NCBI GenBank assembly: GCA_026874595.1
Contig: CM049310.1
Span: 17,026,058 to 17,090,057 of the forward strand
DNA length: 64,000 nucleotides
Direction of reading: 5' to 3'
Origin: Sipunculus nudus
Lineage: Eukaryota > Annelida > Sipuncula > Golfingiida > Sipunculidae
A program made the translations under genes and the position numbers. Shown here in pieces: positions 1 to 12,732 of this stretch. The notes under the pieces were generated by a model. That model ran no database searches. It was not told the origin of the DNA and was given only the letters and a program-made list of their open reading frames with translations. Each line of letters opens with the position of its first letter. Position 1 is the first letter of the stretch.

Positions 1-703
1 TAATTGGCAATTATACCCTCAGATAAGGTCTTAACCACAATTATGTGACCTTTTGACCCATAGGTAATTGCTTATTTATGAACGATGGTTGATTTTTTTT
101 CTCGCAAGGAACTTCAAGTATTGGTTGTGTAGTCCGGTCCGAGTTTAGAAACATTATGGAAAGTACGGGAAGATAATATGAAGAACGGAAAATATTATTT
201 TGCCGAGGGCATCAGAAAATAAACCAGTTCCAATGTCCTCCATATTCCCCTGAACAAGCAGCAGATTAAGGTCAAGAGAATGTGTCACCATTCCCATTAA
301 TTCGACAAATAACACAGGTAGCTCAGCTGAACACTTTTCTGGTAGAAAAACCATTTGCTATTCATTTTGCAAATATTGTTGGAATTTGTATTATATCTCT
401 TTGTCTTATCTATACTTGCCCTGTAGCCATAGTACAACCCAACCTGCGTATTTCCTGCCCAAATGTTACATGAAAAAAAAGACAGTTGATAACAAAAAAT
501 GAATGGTGAATTCTTTTTTAAGGCAGCGCCATTATGACATTATTTTGTGTGCAAAGTTGAGACAAAAGCAAAGCCATGTATCAAATATTTCATGACTTAT
601 TTTTTCACTCGTCTTTTTTCTGAATCAAGGCTTAATAAATTTTGAAGAAAACTTTAATATTCGTGTCGCATTTCTTATATTTGTGGAGTTTTCAATGACA
701 TAA
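1..703. other. AT-rich unique DNA, no gene seen
   Basis: Open frames do not exceed 66 codons and none shows a domain, signal peptide or splice context. The stretch ends at the TAA target site of the MITE that follows. Confidence 0.5.
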
Positions 704-1088
704 GGCTGCCTTTCCATGAACGCGATTTTTCTGCGATGCGATGGCGTTGCGTTGGCGTTGCGACAGCGGCAGAATCGCTCTAGTGTTTTAACCATGTATA
801 GCCTTTCCATATACGCGGGTTCCCGCACGACATCCCGCGCGACAAAAATGTCGCGCAGCTGAAACTCGCGCATGTAGCGATTTCCGAGACACGAGTTCAA
901 CGCCCCGCTAGGCGGACCCTTCATCAGGCGTTATTTTTGCAGGGAACATGGCTGCAGCAACAGAGCTCCAACGCGACGTATCGCAGATAAATCGCGTTCA
1001 TGTAAACGTTCTCGCGGCGCGATTACCCGCGAGGCATGTCGCGCGGTAAGTCGCGCGGCAAACGCGTCGCGCTCATGGAAAGGCAGCC
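704..1088. mobile_element. PIF/Harbinger-like MITE, 385 bp
   Basis: The left end GGCTGCCTTTCCATGA (704-719) is repeated inverted at the right end as TCATGGAAAGGCAGCC (1073-1088), and the match extends inward through a CGCGA-type stretch. The element is flanked on both sides by TAA (701-703 and 1089-1091), a 3-bp target duplication. A 3-bp TWA duplication with G-rich terminal repeats is the established signature of PIF/Harbinger elements. The interior is much more GC- and CpG-rich than its surroundings and repeats GTCGCGCG-like words. A second end-like word, GCCTTTCCATA, occurs near 802. There is no transposase frame, so it is non-autonomous. The superfamily call is inferred from the ends and target site only. 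Confidence 0.8.
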
Positions 1089-1264
1089 TAAATTTGATAG
1101 TATTTTAGGCCGATGTTTTTACCTACGATAGCAAAGAACTCCCAGTACAATTTTATGTTTGCATGACCTTTATATTTAAAAGGACATAAATTGTTCTTTT
1201 TTGCATTGGTTCCAGCAAAACAAAGCCTATAAGAAACGCTTTAAAAATAAACCATAACTCTTAA

Positions 1265-1375
1265 TGTCGTAAGGATGCGACACGGGACTTTCTATTAATG
1301 CACCAATAAACCTCTTTATTTCAGTACTCTCTGGGTCTGTCCTTGTATCATTACACTGGTCGGGAAACCCAGCAT
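1265..1375 (+). mobile_element. Possible short LTR plus primer-binding-like site (fragment)
   Basis: The stretch starts with TG (1265), has AATAAA near 1306 and ends with ATTACA (1350-1355). After one base comes TGGTCGGGAAACCC (1357-1370), which begins with the TGG expected of a primer binding site pairing with a tRNA CCA end. The order LTR, polyadenylation signal, terminal CA, then TGG is typical of the 5' end of an LTR retrotransposon. At about 91 bp the LTR would be very short, no gag or pol follows and no second LTR was seen. It could be a chance arrangement. Confidence 0.3.
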
Positions 1376-3775
1376 GAGGAACATGTGTAGCATTTCTTTG
1401 TTATGCGAATCCCTGTTAACAGGATCTATGGGACAGCTGCCCACATACAACAAATAAAAGATTTATGCCCTTTTTGGCTCTCCATCACGAAGTCCCACTG
1501 GTTAAGGATATGTTTTATTCATATAGCAGGCCGACACGCATTGTGCAGGAAAGATGCACTTCCTAAGCTGAAGTCATTTGAGTCAGCGTCAGTATCACCT
1601 GGGGACGTCTCATGGTGTTTCAGCAACTTGTTTTCAAACTTGCTATAGCAACTGGTTCGTCGATAACGACTTAGTGTATTTATTCTGTATTTATAACGAT
1701 ATTTTTTCCCATAAGACAACACATGTCCAAAGATAAAAATTACATAAGACAAAGTCCTTCATACTCGACGGAGTGTTGGAGTTAGCTAGGGCAAATATTC
1801 TCCATAACCATCGTAGTGTTTTGAAATTTTTCAGCTGCTTGTCATATGCAGTTAAAACAAATGCTATGGCTATGAACTGGCTATTAATTTAATGCCTATA
1901 TTCCATATCAGGACTGAAAAGATATTACATTGGCAAATGACACTTGTATATAGCATTTTAATTCTACACCTGCTACACATTCTGAGAATAATCTCACTCA
2001 TTGTTCAGTCTCTTACCAATTCTATATCGCCTGGTACTGATTAATTTTATTTCCAGCTATAACACTGGTCCTAGTTTCCTATAGCGATTCCTGTTTGGTA
2101 GTTTTTACATGTCGGATTCCCGTCCTCAGTCGGACTCTTCGGCATCCGCCCCCTAATGGCCACTCGCATAGATAATAACAAGGTCCTATAAAATGAGCAA
2201 ATCGAGAGAAAACAAACGCACAAAGAAGACCTCTCAAGAATATGTGACTGAGTTATTAGAATTCTATTCAAATCTCGCTTATTCTCGTTTGGCGCCTTTC
2301 CAACCGAGATTCCAAAATCTTAGCATCTTTCTTTCGCAATATCTGCACGCGATATTTGCATTTTAGGTTCTTTAAGGCTCTTCAAACATTTGAATGGTAA
2401 TTAGCAACGAAATAACACTCAACTACTTCGTATATTGATGTTCTGGTTGTATGTGGTTGAATTTCTCGTCAAAGGTCACGTTATATTTTCCATACAACCT
2501 GGAAAAAGGGGTTCTTAAGCTCATGATTACGGATCCAAGGGTCGCTTAATCCTGTAATGAATACAGAATCTCGCTGAGAGAATTAAACCCTGTGTTAACC
2601 GTTTTCCAATCAGCGCGAAATTGTATACGAGTAGTTAAGACCCTGCTTTTTGGGGACTAGGGAAAAGGAATTCATCCACAATGTACTTGGTTTTATTTGT
2701 CTACATGAAATATTTAAAACCCGTTTTGTTCTAAAAATCATGTCATTTTTATCCAATGAAAATTAAATTAAATTAAACATTGAATATTGAAATGAGTTTT
2801 AATTTCATAAATATTTACAATACCATATACACTTCAAGGATCAAATATAAGTACTAAATAAATGTTGGGCTGATTATGATGTATTTTTGCCAGGGATACT
2901 ACATAACCTTGAGGTAATCTCAAGAAAGCTAACCTTATGTAATTAAGCTGTATCTTTTTCTTCTGATAAATTCAGTCGCATAAGGGCAAACCATATGAGT
3001 AACAAAATCATTTCATGAGCTGAGTTATCATTGAATCTATATATTTTAAGAATATAAATTTAAAATGCTAGCATTAGGCATAAGAATGATATTAGGTAGG
3101 TTCAGTTTTATTTATCCGCCAGGTAATGTTAAATGATCTAGTTATCAAAAGTATAATATTCATGCATAAACCTGGTCCGCTTAGCTTTTGTCCGGCCACT
3201 GACCGTCCAACAAAGCACACATATATGCATGACCATCAATAACAATTCAAGAATTGTTGCTTAATCTTTGATATAGATTGACACAGGGAGCCGTAACTTA
3301 GCCTAATGTCCATGTAGTGTATCAGATATGGCACTTCCATTGGAAGGGTCAAGATCATTACAGCTGCATGCTTATTATTGGCGAGCTTCCCAGAAGCATA
3401 ACGGGGAAGCATTCTGGTCTCGCCGGGAAGTATATTTCCAAGTTTATATACATGTCCAGACGTAAACAGAGACAGGAGGGCTAGCTCTTTGAAGTTAAAG
3501 TAGGGTATTACGCCCGAGACCGACACACTATCAATTTTTCTTCCCCCAGCAGGCTTATCATGTCAACATGTTATAGGCTCATACAGATTGTGATCTCCTA
3601 TTGATCGTCATCTCACAAAAAGCTTCCAGGAAATATGCCCCGAGTTACTATGGAGACTGACTTTATATAATGAATTATATACTAGACGTATAACTTAGAA
3701 TTAGAAATTACAAGCCACATGCTTTTTTCCAATGTTAATATAAATGGTGACACATCTCTCTTCATCTGTTTCTGT
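1376..3775. other. AT-rich unique DNA, no gene seen
   Basis: The longest open frame is 96 codons on the minus strand (3236-3526). Its product is not recognised and no splice signals frame it. No terminal repeats or tandem arrays were noticed. Confidence 0.45.
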
Positions 3776-3780
3776 CTATA

Positions 3781-3863
<83 letters not shown>

Positions 3864-3930
3864 AATTATATATATATATATATTTATATATGTATATATA
3901 TACATATATATGTATGTATAATTTGGGTGT
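3776..3930. repeat. Compound microsatellite (TCTG)n (TC)n (TA)n
   Basis: A (TCTG)n block passes into (TC)n and then a long (TA)n tract that degrades into TATG and TACA variants. Frames translating to YIYIYI or RERERE here are artefacts of the repeat. Confidence 0.95.
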
Positions 3931-4041
3931 GTGTAATCTTCTTTTTGATAAGACCTTATCAAGAGCAGGCAAAGAAAAAAACAAGTAATCCATTGGGGCC
4001 ACAATATTGCTTGGACAAGCTTGAACAGCCATTAACAGTCT
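3924..4041. repeat. Dispersed repeat R1, copy 1 (microsatellite-anchored)
   Basis: Starts directly after the (TA)n tract with TGGGTGTGTGTA. It contains TATCAAGAGCAGG and ends with GCCATTAACA. A diverged copy in the same orientation lies at 4961-5080, also directly after a (TA)n tract. The shared boundary with (TA)n suggests a mobile unit with a microsatellite at one end. The family is not recognised. Confidence 0.65.
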
Positions 4042-4060
4042 GTCATTACATATACATATA

Positions 4061-4095
4061 TGTGTGTGTGTGTGAGGGTGTGTGTGTGTGTGTGT
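4061..4095. repeat. (TG)n microsatellite
   Basis: An interrupted TG dinucleotide tract follows R1 copy 1. Confidence 0.9.
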
Positions 4096-4896
4096 AACCG
4101 TACTTAAGAGGACACGATACTGACTGCACACCAAACGCGCGAGGACTTTTTCTTCTTGTGAGGACTAACACCCGGGTCCTTGCAAACGAAAGGCTATTAA
4201 AGCATTTTTAAAGCATTTGAAAAGCCGGGAAAATTATGCTTGGGAAGTTTCTTGCACGTCCTAAGAAAGAAAGTTTTGCTTGAAATTTGTTTTGTGTGTG
4301 TGTGACAGAGCCATCTATTGAGTGCTTTGCAAATGGTTAGAAAAATGTGTGTGTGTAAGCCGGGTGCTCGATTATATGTTTAAACTGGTTATCCAACCTG
4401 TTTTGCAATATCAGATCTGATTTAGGTAGTTAGAGGTTAGAATTAGAACCTTATAATACCATGGGTTCCAGGAGTAAACAGGAAACAAATAAGAAATTAT
4501 AGATTTTCTTATATACATGATAGGTATACCCTAAACTGAAAGTCCTCGCAGGTTGTCTTCGCAAGACATGCGCTAAGTTAATGCATCGTTCTCCTGTCTA
4601 ACCAGCCTTTTTCTTTTATAAAAAAGTGTGCAAGGAACATGCGTACCCTATGTGTTCAGGATCTCAAAAGCTCTTCTAGCTAACTCTAGCATAACTGTTA
4701 GTGCTCGGAAGTATAGTTTGAAAGCAAAGCAAGGTCCTCTCTTTTACGCAAATACGCGCATGTGTGTGTGTGTTTAGGTGGTTAATATTCAGCTTGACTC
4801 TATACGGTTTGTACTAAATGCTGTTTCGCTGGTACAGTTGTTCCCATACTACAGGTATACAGGTCTTGACTGAAGTGCTATATGTACAATACAGAG
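4096..4896. other. Unique DNA, no gene seen
   Basis: Several short TGTGTG tracts occur (about 4295, 4348 and 4769). No coding or terminal-repeat structure was noticed. Confidence 0.4.
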
Positions 4897-4910
4897 TATA
4901 TATATATATA

Positions 4911-4961
<51 letters not shown>
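4897..4961. repeat. (TA)n microsatellite
   Basis: About 65 bp of TA dinucleotide with one TC interruption near 4911, directly abutting R1 copy 2. Confidence 0.95.
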
Positions 4962-4963
<2 letters not shown>

Positions 4964-5080
4964 GTGGGTGTGTGTATTTTCCATTTTGACATGACCATTA
5001 TCAAGAGCAGGTAATGAAAAAAAAAGAAATCTATGGGGGTCACCATATTGGTTGTACAAGCTAGAACAACCATTAACATC
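4961..5080. repeat. Dispersed repeat R1, copy 2
   Basis: Same word order as copy 1: TGGGTG at the (TA)n boundary, then TATCAAGAGCAGG, an A-rich stretch, and AACCATTAACA at the far end. It differs from copy 1 by substitutions and small indels, so the duplication is not recent. Confidence 0.65.
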
Positions 5081-5680
5081 CTAAAAGAATAAATAAAAAA
5101 TGGCGAATAGCCGCATCGTTCCGCTGTCATAGGTCGGAACAGTCTTGGTCCGTTTGTAAAGCCTTGGCGGTCGCATATGGCAAATGCTGTATTTGCAAGC
5201 AAGTGTCTAATCGGCATCGTTAGGATAACTGACTGACCTCCAAGGAGTGGGTGTTGACCATGTCGTTGTCCTCCTTAACGTTTTAAACATATCTTTGGTA
5301 AAACGCCAAAAAACAATACAGCAATCGAGCACGAAGAAACCAGGTATTTCCTGAATACCAAATCAGTGATTTATCCACTTTTAGATCGTCCAGCTTGTTT
5401 CTTTAACAAAATAGGGAGGGAGAATCGAAGGGGAGAGTAGCTAAGAGACCCTAGGTAGGAATGGGGTACAATCAGAGTTTTAAGGTATGGCATTACTCTC
5501 AGTTCGCTCTTCGTTTTGCAAAGAAGAAAGGTAAGAGTGATTATTAAATCCAACTATCCATAGGTTGAGATATTTGTTTTTGGTATTCTTCTTCTTCTCC
5601 TTATTATCATTATCATTCTGTCCTTTTTTTCTGACCCGGGTTGTACCTTACCATGATCCAATTAATTTGACCCAGTTACA

Positions 5681-5683
<3 letters not shown>
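5081..5683. other. Unique DNA, no gene seen
   Basis: Frames reach at most about 100 codons, and the longest of them runs into the (TA)n tract. A TTC/TTA-rich low-complexity patch lies near 5587-5615. Confidence 0.4.

Positions 5684-5723
<40 letters not shown>
5684..5723. repeat. (TA)n microsatellite
   Basis: About 40 bp of uninterrupted TA dinucleotide. Confidence 0.95.
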
Positions 5724-5725
<2 letters not shown>

Positions 5726-6090
5726 TATATTATGTCGATTTTTTCCCTATATATAAGTTGTACAGGCTAGTGGATGAAAAAAACTTCCATAATACGTGGT
5801 TCCAATCATTTTTGAGTTCACTCAGGAGATAAACCTTATGGTATTGCAAACCTTTACAGACACATGTAGGAGTGCGTTGCAAGTTTGGTAGCGATATTTA
5901 TGATCGTTTTGAAATATTATACAAATTATGAAAATGTGACGTAACCATATTCAGCTCATCACTGAAAACTCAAAAAGGAAAGACTAAATTTCATTTCTTT
6001 TTACAGAAATTTGGTTCTTCCTAATTAACAGAATTAGAAAAAAATATTAAAATTAAAACATCAAGAAAGATGGGAGAATCGAAGGCAAGT

Positions 6091-6102
6091 GGGGGGGGGG
6101 GG
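6091..6102. repeat. Poly-G run
   Basis: Twelve consecutive G, followed by CGGG. Confidence 0.9.
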
Positions 6103-8136
6103 CGGGTAGTTAGGTGAAGATCGGTTACTGTCTTATGACAGTCTAGTTTGAGATTTGTCCCTGCAATTACTGTAACCGTTATTATCCCTACTGGGAGCTA
6201 CGCGATCGAAAGCTTGATCGAAACGGACACCTCGGACGTGGGCCAAAATTGTTTCAAACAGCACGCCGCGTGATGCGTCTGGCAACGTGTCTTACGGCCG
6301 GTATTTAGGTGACACAAACTCCGGGTAATCATTCCAGGTAATTGGGATGGTCACAGCTGGACACCCAGTGTGTGGGATTTGCTTATCGAACGGCTGGACA
6401 AATAAATTCTTTCGTTACAACAACTACAGTTGGCCCATAGAACATGTTCACGTTATTTGGTGTTTAGTTTTGCCACATGGGTTCAAGGTATTTTATCTTA
6501 AGGGAAGCACGGATAAAAAGACACGTGAATGACATAGCCCCTTTTTTTGTTCGCCATAGAAATTATGTAGGCGATAAAAATATTGAAATGACACCAAAAA
6601 ATCTGTTACAAAATACATTCTTCTTGTATCTATTGTATCCCAACGGTTAAGTAACACTCGCCTACTAAAACTTTCAAAAGTACAAAAGTCACTACGACAC
6701 GGAAATCGATAAACCCACTGCTTTGTGGATGGGATAAACCTAAAACCGGCAAAAGAGAATACGCCAGTTACTGGATATGCATCACAACATCGGGTCGCTT
6801 TCTTTCGTTTCAGTATATAAAGATTTCTGGATTGAGAGATAAAAATGTCAATGAATATCAATAGCGTGGACTGCACAGAATAATATTGGTAACAGTAGTT
6901 TCTCGCCTATTCAGGGTCGGATACCAAAGAGGACGTTTGGATTTTTCTTGAGTATAGATTTTATGCATTAAACCAAATGTATCTAACTGACATATTTTTA
7001 TAACCGACACATGATTAAAGGTGACACATGTAGCAGTAAACATTTGGACTTGAAGTTAAAGAAGTCGCTGTGCTGTTTGTAATATTATTAAAACTAAAGA
7101 TATATAACTATAGCATCTGTATTGATATATCTATAAGTACATATTAATATACATGAAACATACTAATAAACAAGTATCAGTACATGATTCTCCCTACAAG
7201 TAAAACAGACATAGACGCGTTTTCCTACAGTGGTTTTAAGCAAATGATATCTACCCAGAAAGTGTTTTAGTAATCAGCTTTATTCCAAGGGAGGATACAA
7301 CAAAGTTGGGTATTGGAAGAAATGTTTGTATCAGTATGTCCTTCTTTTTTTCGATTATAGAATAACGATAAGATGTCGGTATTTAACTGACAGGTTATTT
7401 GTCTAAATGAAAGGTTCTTCATTTTAACGATAGCCACGCAGATAGTACAGACCTATTCATATCAGGCGGAATGATAATCGTCAAGCTCCACTGGCATTGA
7501 TCGATATATATCTCGATTAGTTCTGATACATTTTGAGACTCGAACATACTATACTGGTATTAAACGACTGATACTCGAGTTTTTTACCGCGACAAAAATC
7601 GACAGGGGATAAAAAATAGCAAAACAGGAACGGTAATGTTTGTTTTATATGTATTTACAATGGGCAGTTCGCACAACTAAAGGTATAATGGCATTACAAG
7701 GTATATATAACGCAATGCTCTTGAAGAGGTACTAAGACTTTTTTTATTGATATGTAATCAATCAGATGAACTTAAAATAAAGCATTACATGTTTGGTAAG
7801 TATTCGTGTATAGCACGAACAAACACCTGCGTAGAGATGATCTCGGCTTATTTCCCTAGTCACATATATTCAATCATAACGGCCAGTAGGTTTTTATTAT
7901 AAACAACCAGCATAAATCATTTCTTGAAGACACTGAACTCCCCTGTCGTAACCTTTATTGTCTCTAAGTCACCAGCTTCCTCAAGCAGGGTACATCGGTA
8001 TGTCTCCTAGGGGCAGAAGAAGACTTCTTATAAAGCATAACGTCCTAGCTGGTAGTGAAAATGTCGCCGTAGGTCAAACAACGATTACGGTAGGTCCAAA
8101 GTTCGATGTGACGCATGGGCTAAGTGTTGTAGGGAA
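6103..8136. other. Unique DNA with a CpG-richer patch, no gene seen
   Basis: 6172-6310 is GC- and CpG-richer than its surroundings, with the imperfect inverted word GATCGAAAGCTTGATCGA near 6202. The longest frame is 127 codons on the minus strand (6493-6876). Its product is not recognised and has no domain I can name. The rest is AT-rich. Confidence 0.35.
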
Positions 8137-8149
8137 GGGGGGGGGGGGG
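8137..8149. repeat. Poly-G run
   Basis: Thirteen consecutive G. Confidence 0.9.
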
Positions 8150-9655
8150 CTCACGTTTTCAGTCACAATAACTTACCATGTTATAAATCTCAACACGCTG
8201 CCATTAAAATGAATGCCATTACGCCGCAAAATTTAACCTCTTACGTGAACCCATAACACTATTTGGTATTGACAAATAAATGTGTCAAAGGCTGCCAAGT
8301 TGTATGAGTGTTCAGTGGTCTTTTAGAAATAACCAAAATATTTCACTTTCTTGTATTTTCCTCATACAAATTCTGAAACTGCCTGCTAAAAAACGATGGT
8401 GTAAGACTAATTTTGCGAATGTGATACAGTTATATGACGTCATTTACCTTCTTTCTTGACGTTACAGATCACTGTCATTAAACGCAGAATTTAAAGAGCG
8501 CATGCAGTTCTTTGGGATTCGAATTGCGTAATTGGGTAATTTTATGAACTTAAAGTCTAACGTGTACATCAAATATGGTGTGTCTTTTTATTGGAAAGTG
8601 TTTGTGATGTGTGTGAGGACGGAGGGGGATGTCAAATATGCAGAAAATTAAGCCTATAGATAAAAACTTACTGGATGATTTGCTTTTTGAGTCGCATCCA
8701 CAGGGCAATGTACATTACTTTATATTGATTTTAAATATTCCTGTAATTTACAAAGTAGAAGTTTATTTTTTCCAAATTAGTTATGTGTATAACAAATTAT
8801 ATCTGATAGGAGATCAGTAAGCATTAGTGTATCCAATAAACGAATAATTTACACGCGCAGATTTACTATGAAAAGATAAGACATTCAGAGGTTTATGTCT
8901 TTTAAATAGTCCAGAGGCGGTTATGGAAACCGCTGTTAATTTCAACGGTTAATATCAGCGGAACAAGTCGGAGAAAAATTAATTAACACGTTTCATGCCT
9001 TACTTTCCTTTAATTAAACTGGCATTAGCAGGAGTAAAAATTAATTACTATATAATCATGGGGATCGAGTCGCGTTTGATGAAATAAACATGGATAAGTA
9101 TAGAAACTGAACGAATTAATTGTCAATTCTGCCTATCGTAACTCGTAATAGCCTTAAGATCTCGTTAAAATATGTCTTCCTTACATTCTAATCGACAGAT
9201 AATTCTTTATTCTTAATTAAAGAGAGGTGATACTCGGATTTGTATTGGTCATGTAATTGGTGTAGCCATTTTAAGTGAACCCCGCTTCAAATTACTGGGG
9301 GCTGCCTGAAATCGACTTCATAATACCCCCGGTTGAAACAAGAAATTGGATTTCAGATCACGCTGTAGGATTTCAGTTAACCCCCTCAATACAGTTGTTT
9401 TCTTGTGTATATATTCACTTATTATTTGTTCTTATTATTATTTCTTTCTAAATGATTTCCCAAATAAGGTGAACTTTAATGAATCCTATGTTTTTTTTTC
9501 ATTTCGGTGAGGTTTATAAGTCAATGTATTAACCAACAATAATATTATGAATATTGAGCGACCTTTCTGTTATTTTCAGACATTGATTCCAGTTTTAAAC
9601 ACTTTATCTTCCAAGTGTTTTATTCAACTTATATAAGGCACTATTCCAAATAACC
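8150..9655. other. Unique DNA with a TAATTA-rich island, no gene seen
   Basis: 8920-9235 holds a dense set of AATTAATTA and TTAATTAA words, which fit homeodomain core sites, next to a GGTTATGGAAACCGC inverted motif. That content is compatible with an enhancer but is not proof of one. Confidence 0.3.
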
Positions 9656-9671
9656 GGGGGGGGGGGGGGGG
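9656..9671. repeat. Poly-G run
   Basis: Sixteen consecutive G. Confidence 0.95.
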
Positions 9672-11129
9672 TAACCTGATGTCTTCATAACAGTAAATGT
9701 ACGTATATTGTTGCCAGAGCTGTAGGTTTATTATTTAGACCGAGAAATGCGTATTGTCACACGGGGAGCTGTCACGCTGTCACGCTTAAATTGAGGACCT
9801 CGCAAGAAATGTAGCAGCTGTGACGACGCCTCCGGACAGGAAGTTGCGGCTCATTTACAGTTCCAGATATCCAGGTGTTTTTCTTACCGATTTATAAGTA
9901 GCAGCGCTGCCTGGAATCAAGTGGGCTGTCCGGTGCTGTAGAAATAACTAACACAGCCATAGAGAAAAATCAGCTTAATAGCATCTGCTTGAGACTATCT
10001 GACTGTCCGATTGTGCTATTGCCTTTCAGCACGTCTCTCGTTGTGGTTTTAACGCATTAACTGCTATAGCGTTCTGCGAAAAATTGCTCTCTCACACACA
10101 AACACGTATTTCCTACGTATTTATTTCATTATATCGTTAATAAATATTTTAAGGTTTTGAAATATTATGTTACTTCGTTCTATCTAAATCCTGCAAAAAT
10201 CAAAGATTATGAAAGAATTTCCTAAAGGACCAACAGCTTCAGTCAAGAAATAAAATATTAAATTGAGAATACTACTATTGAAATATTTAAATGAAATTCG
10301 GAATATTTATTTTCAAAAGAGGGCGAATGAATAATTCAAACACTGTTATTCAATATTTTCGTTTGTTTTAAATATGTTTTAATATAAGATAGTAAACAAA
10401 TTAACTTTCAATAATATTTATGGTATTTATAATGGCATGTCGGAAAGAACAAACGTGTCATACTGAAACAGTTACTTTTATATTAATGCGATTTCAAGTT
10501 TATTGCATCTTTTTGCCTGGCTCATAGTCATTATCGGCCGGAGGCGACAGTATTAGCAGATTTTCCTGTATTAGAGCGTGGGGTCAAACCTTCCAATGGG
10601 GCCAATTTTTGCCGGTTAGCCCTACATGAGGTCAATACATCGTGGCGGATACCAAGAAACGGCTCGTCAGGACAGAAACAAGGCTGACGCTGCTACGTGG
10701 CCTAGTATGTAAGGCCGAGGGTTCTTCCGTTGTAATGATATGATATTACCCCACCTTTGGATTACTGATTTCACATTACCATTTACTTAAATCAATTTCA
10801 CCATACCCCATAATATTTTAGATCACCCCTTCGTAAACGTCGTACCTTTATGTATATTTATCAATGATTATTGTAACTCCTTTCGCTTGCTTTTCCAAAA
10901 TAAGGTTTGATCTTCGTATACCATATGTATCTTTGTAATGTGCTATGCGGTTTTGGTGAAGTATAGGAATTGATATAACTATATTTATTCATATATAATT
11001 ACCATGTAGCAGCTTATATTTTTTATAAACTATTTCTAATGTTTATTCTTCTATCTTTCATATGTTGTTTTATTCATTTACCACATAATGAATTAAAAGC
11101 ATTCATTATTTAGCTAAATCAGCGAGGTT
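9672..11129. other. Unique DNA with two GC-balanced islands, no gene seen
   Basis: 9745-10080 contains E-box words (CAGCTG, CAGGTG) and an Ets-like ACAGGAAGT. 10510-10740 is a second complex, non-repetitive island. The intervening DNA is strongly AT-rich. No open frame of note. Confidence 0.3.
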
Positions 11130-11156
11130 GGGGGAGAGGGGGGGGGGGGAGGGGGG
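11130..11156. repeat. Poly-G rich tract
   Basis: A G-only tract broken by three A residues. It is a potential quadruplex-forming sequence. Confidence 0.9.
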
Positions 11157-11235
11157 CTATAGTCTCTACGGTACGATTTCAAAATACCGGGGATGACTTG
11201 AATACGGGGAAGTTTGAAGTCTTTACAACGGGTTT

Positions 11236-11510
11236 GGCACCCCCTGCTGGGGGCCTCAGCTGTCGAAGGGAATAACACAGCGTTGTCATTTTCCCTTAAA
11301 GCAGAAATGGTATTCAGTAATTATTTGTCATTTGTCCTGCCAGGTAGGTTTGTCCCATGAGTACATAGTCACAAATAACTGGTGTCTGGCAAAGTGGCAG
11401 ATTGCATATCGACCTGTCTGTGTGGCTCTCACCTGCTTTACCAGACTTTTTTTCCTGTCAAATTACATATCTATTTTTAGATGCACATATCCGCTGTATG
11501 TTCGTGGCCC
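11236..11510. repeat. Duplicated segment D, copy 1
   Basis: Direct repeat of 12733-13013 in the same orientation, about 1.5 kb away. Shared words in order include GCACCCCCTGC, AACACAGCG, TCATTTGTCCTGCCAG, CATAGTCACAAATAACT (11370 on), CCACCTGCTTTACCA-like and GTTCGTGGCCC. The copies differ by about 15-25 percent by eye and by an indel after TGTCTGG. It may be a local segmental duplication or two copies of a dispersed repeat. Short frames on both strands are not shared between copies, which argues against coding. Confidence 0.75.
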
Positions 11511-12310
11511 TAGACCATGCACACGCCCAAGCCATCCTGGAATCCGAGAAACCTTGATAAAAAGGTCTTTCACAAGTAATGGAAAGTGAGGGAATTTGAA
11601 AAAAAATACCTTAATTATAGGACTTAATGTTGAGGTTTGTACGTGATTGGCTGAAGCACACAACATGCAGAATCGTAATCACGCGAGTATTCACGAGAGA
11701 TGTTTGGGAATTGTGGGTAAAGCAAACCGTGGGACGGACTTCGGATATAAGGACTATGAGGAACTTTAAAAACGTCGACTGGTCAATAAAAGGGAGGATC
11801 TAGGGGGGATTTCGAGACCAAGTGGTTTCCCAACAATGCATAGGGGCTTCTAAATAAAGCAGTTTTGTAGAAATAAATATAGTGATGAGAGGGATATAGA
11901 CTTCTAAACTTTATTAGATTAGAATTAATTCACGGCACATTACATAAACACGGATGTTCTTATGGTAAAGGTTTGTGGTGACGGAAGAACTATCATTTGG
12001 TAAGCACTGGCGTGTGTAATGTTACCACAAGGCTGGGTTTCATGAATTATAACCAGGTTTGATTTTGAACTTCGACCGAGGTAAAAAGTCCCGGTCGTTC
12101 CCCAAATCGCTACTCAGAGAGCTTCGTTTTGAGTAGAAGGCAAGACAGGTGTTTGTAAACCTAGCAACGGCCCGGCTGCCTGCTCATCCCTATTATATAT
12201 TTTATAATTTCAGAGGGACCATTTTGTGTAAAAAAACGATACGTAAACGCAAGATCAAAAGATTTCAGTAGCGTCGACTTATCTGCATGGTTGGGGGGTG
12301 ATTCAGATGT
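11511..12310. other. Unique DNA between the two D copies, no gene seen
   Basis: No repeat boundary or coding signal was noticed up to the compound microsatellite that follows. Confidence 0.35.
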
Positions 12311-12313
12311 GTG

Positions 12314-12398
<85 letters not shown>
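12311..12398. repeat. Compound microsatellite (TA)n(TG)n
   Basis: A (TA)n tract of about 60 bp passes directly into (TG)n of about 25 bp. Confidence 0.95.
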
Positions 12399-12732
12399 TT
12401 AAATATGTATGTTGATGCTCGTCCATCAAACAGAAAAGCAGAAATGGAAGCGAAGGCTTTTATTTCATATTAAATTTTATTTAATATTATTTCCAATATT
12501 GAAATCTTTTTTTCTGAATAATCGCCCCCACCCCCCACCCTCCGCCCCCACCATCTGACAAACTCATTTGCTAAAACGTGCGGGGATGCATCTTCCCCGA
12601 TTAACCCCCATATCGACGCCCCTAGCAATAGTTATAACGATTAATCCGAAAAATGTAACACGTGGAACTAAAATTGATAGAAATCCATGTAGGCTGACCT
12701 AGACTGTAATGACGAGGGTCTTGCTACGTCTT

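Noticed and set aside
3682-4134. 150-codon minus-strand open frame and overlapping plus-strand frames
   Set aside because: Their products are translations of the TA, TC and TG microsatellites (Tyr-Ile, Arg-Glu, Thr-His runs) and cross the R1 repeat; not genes.
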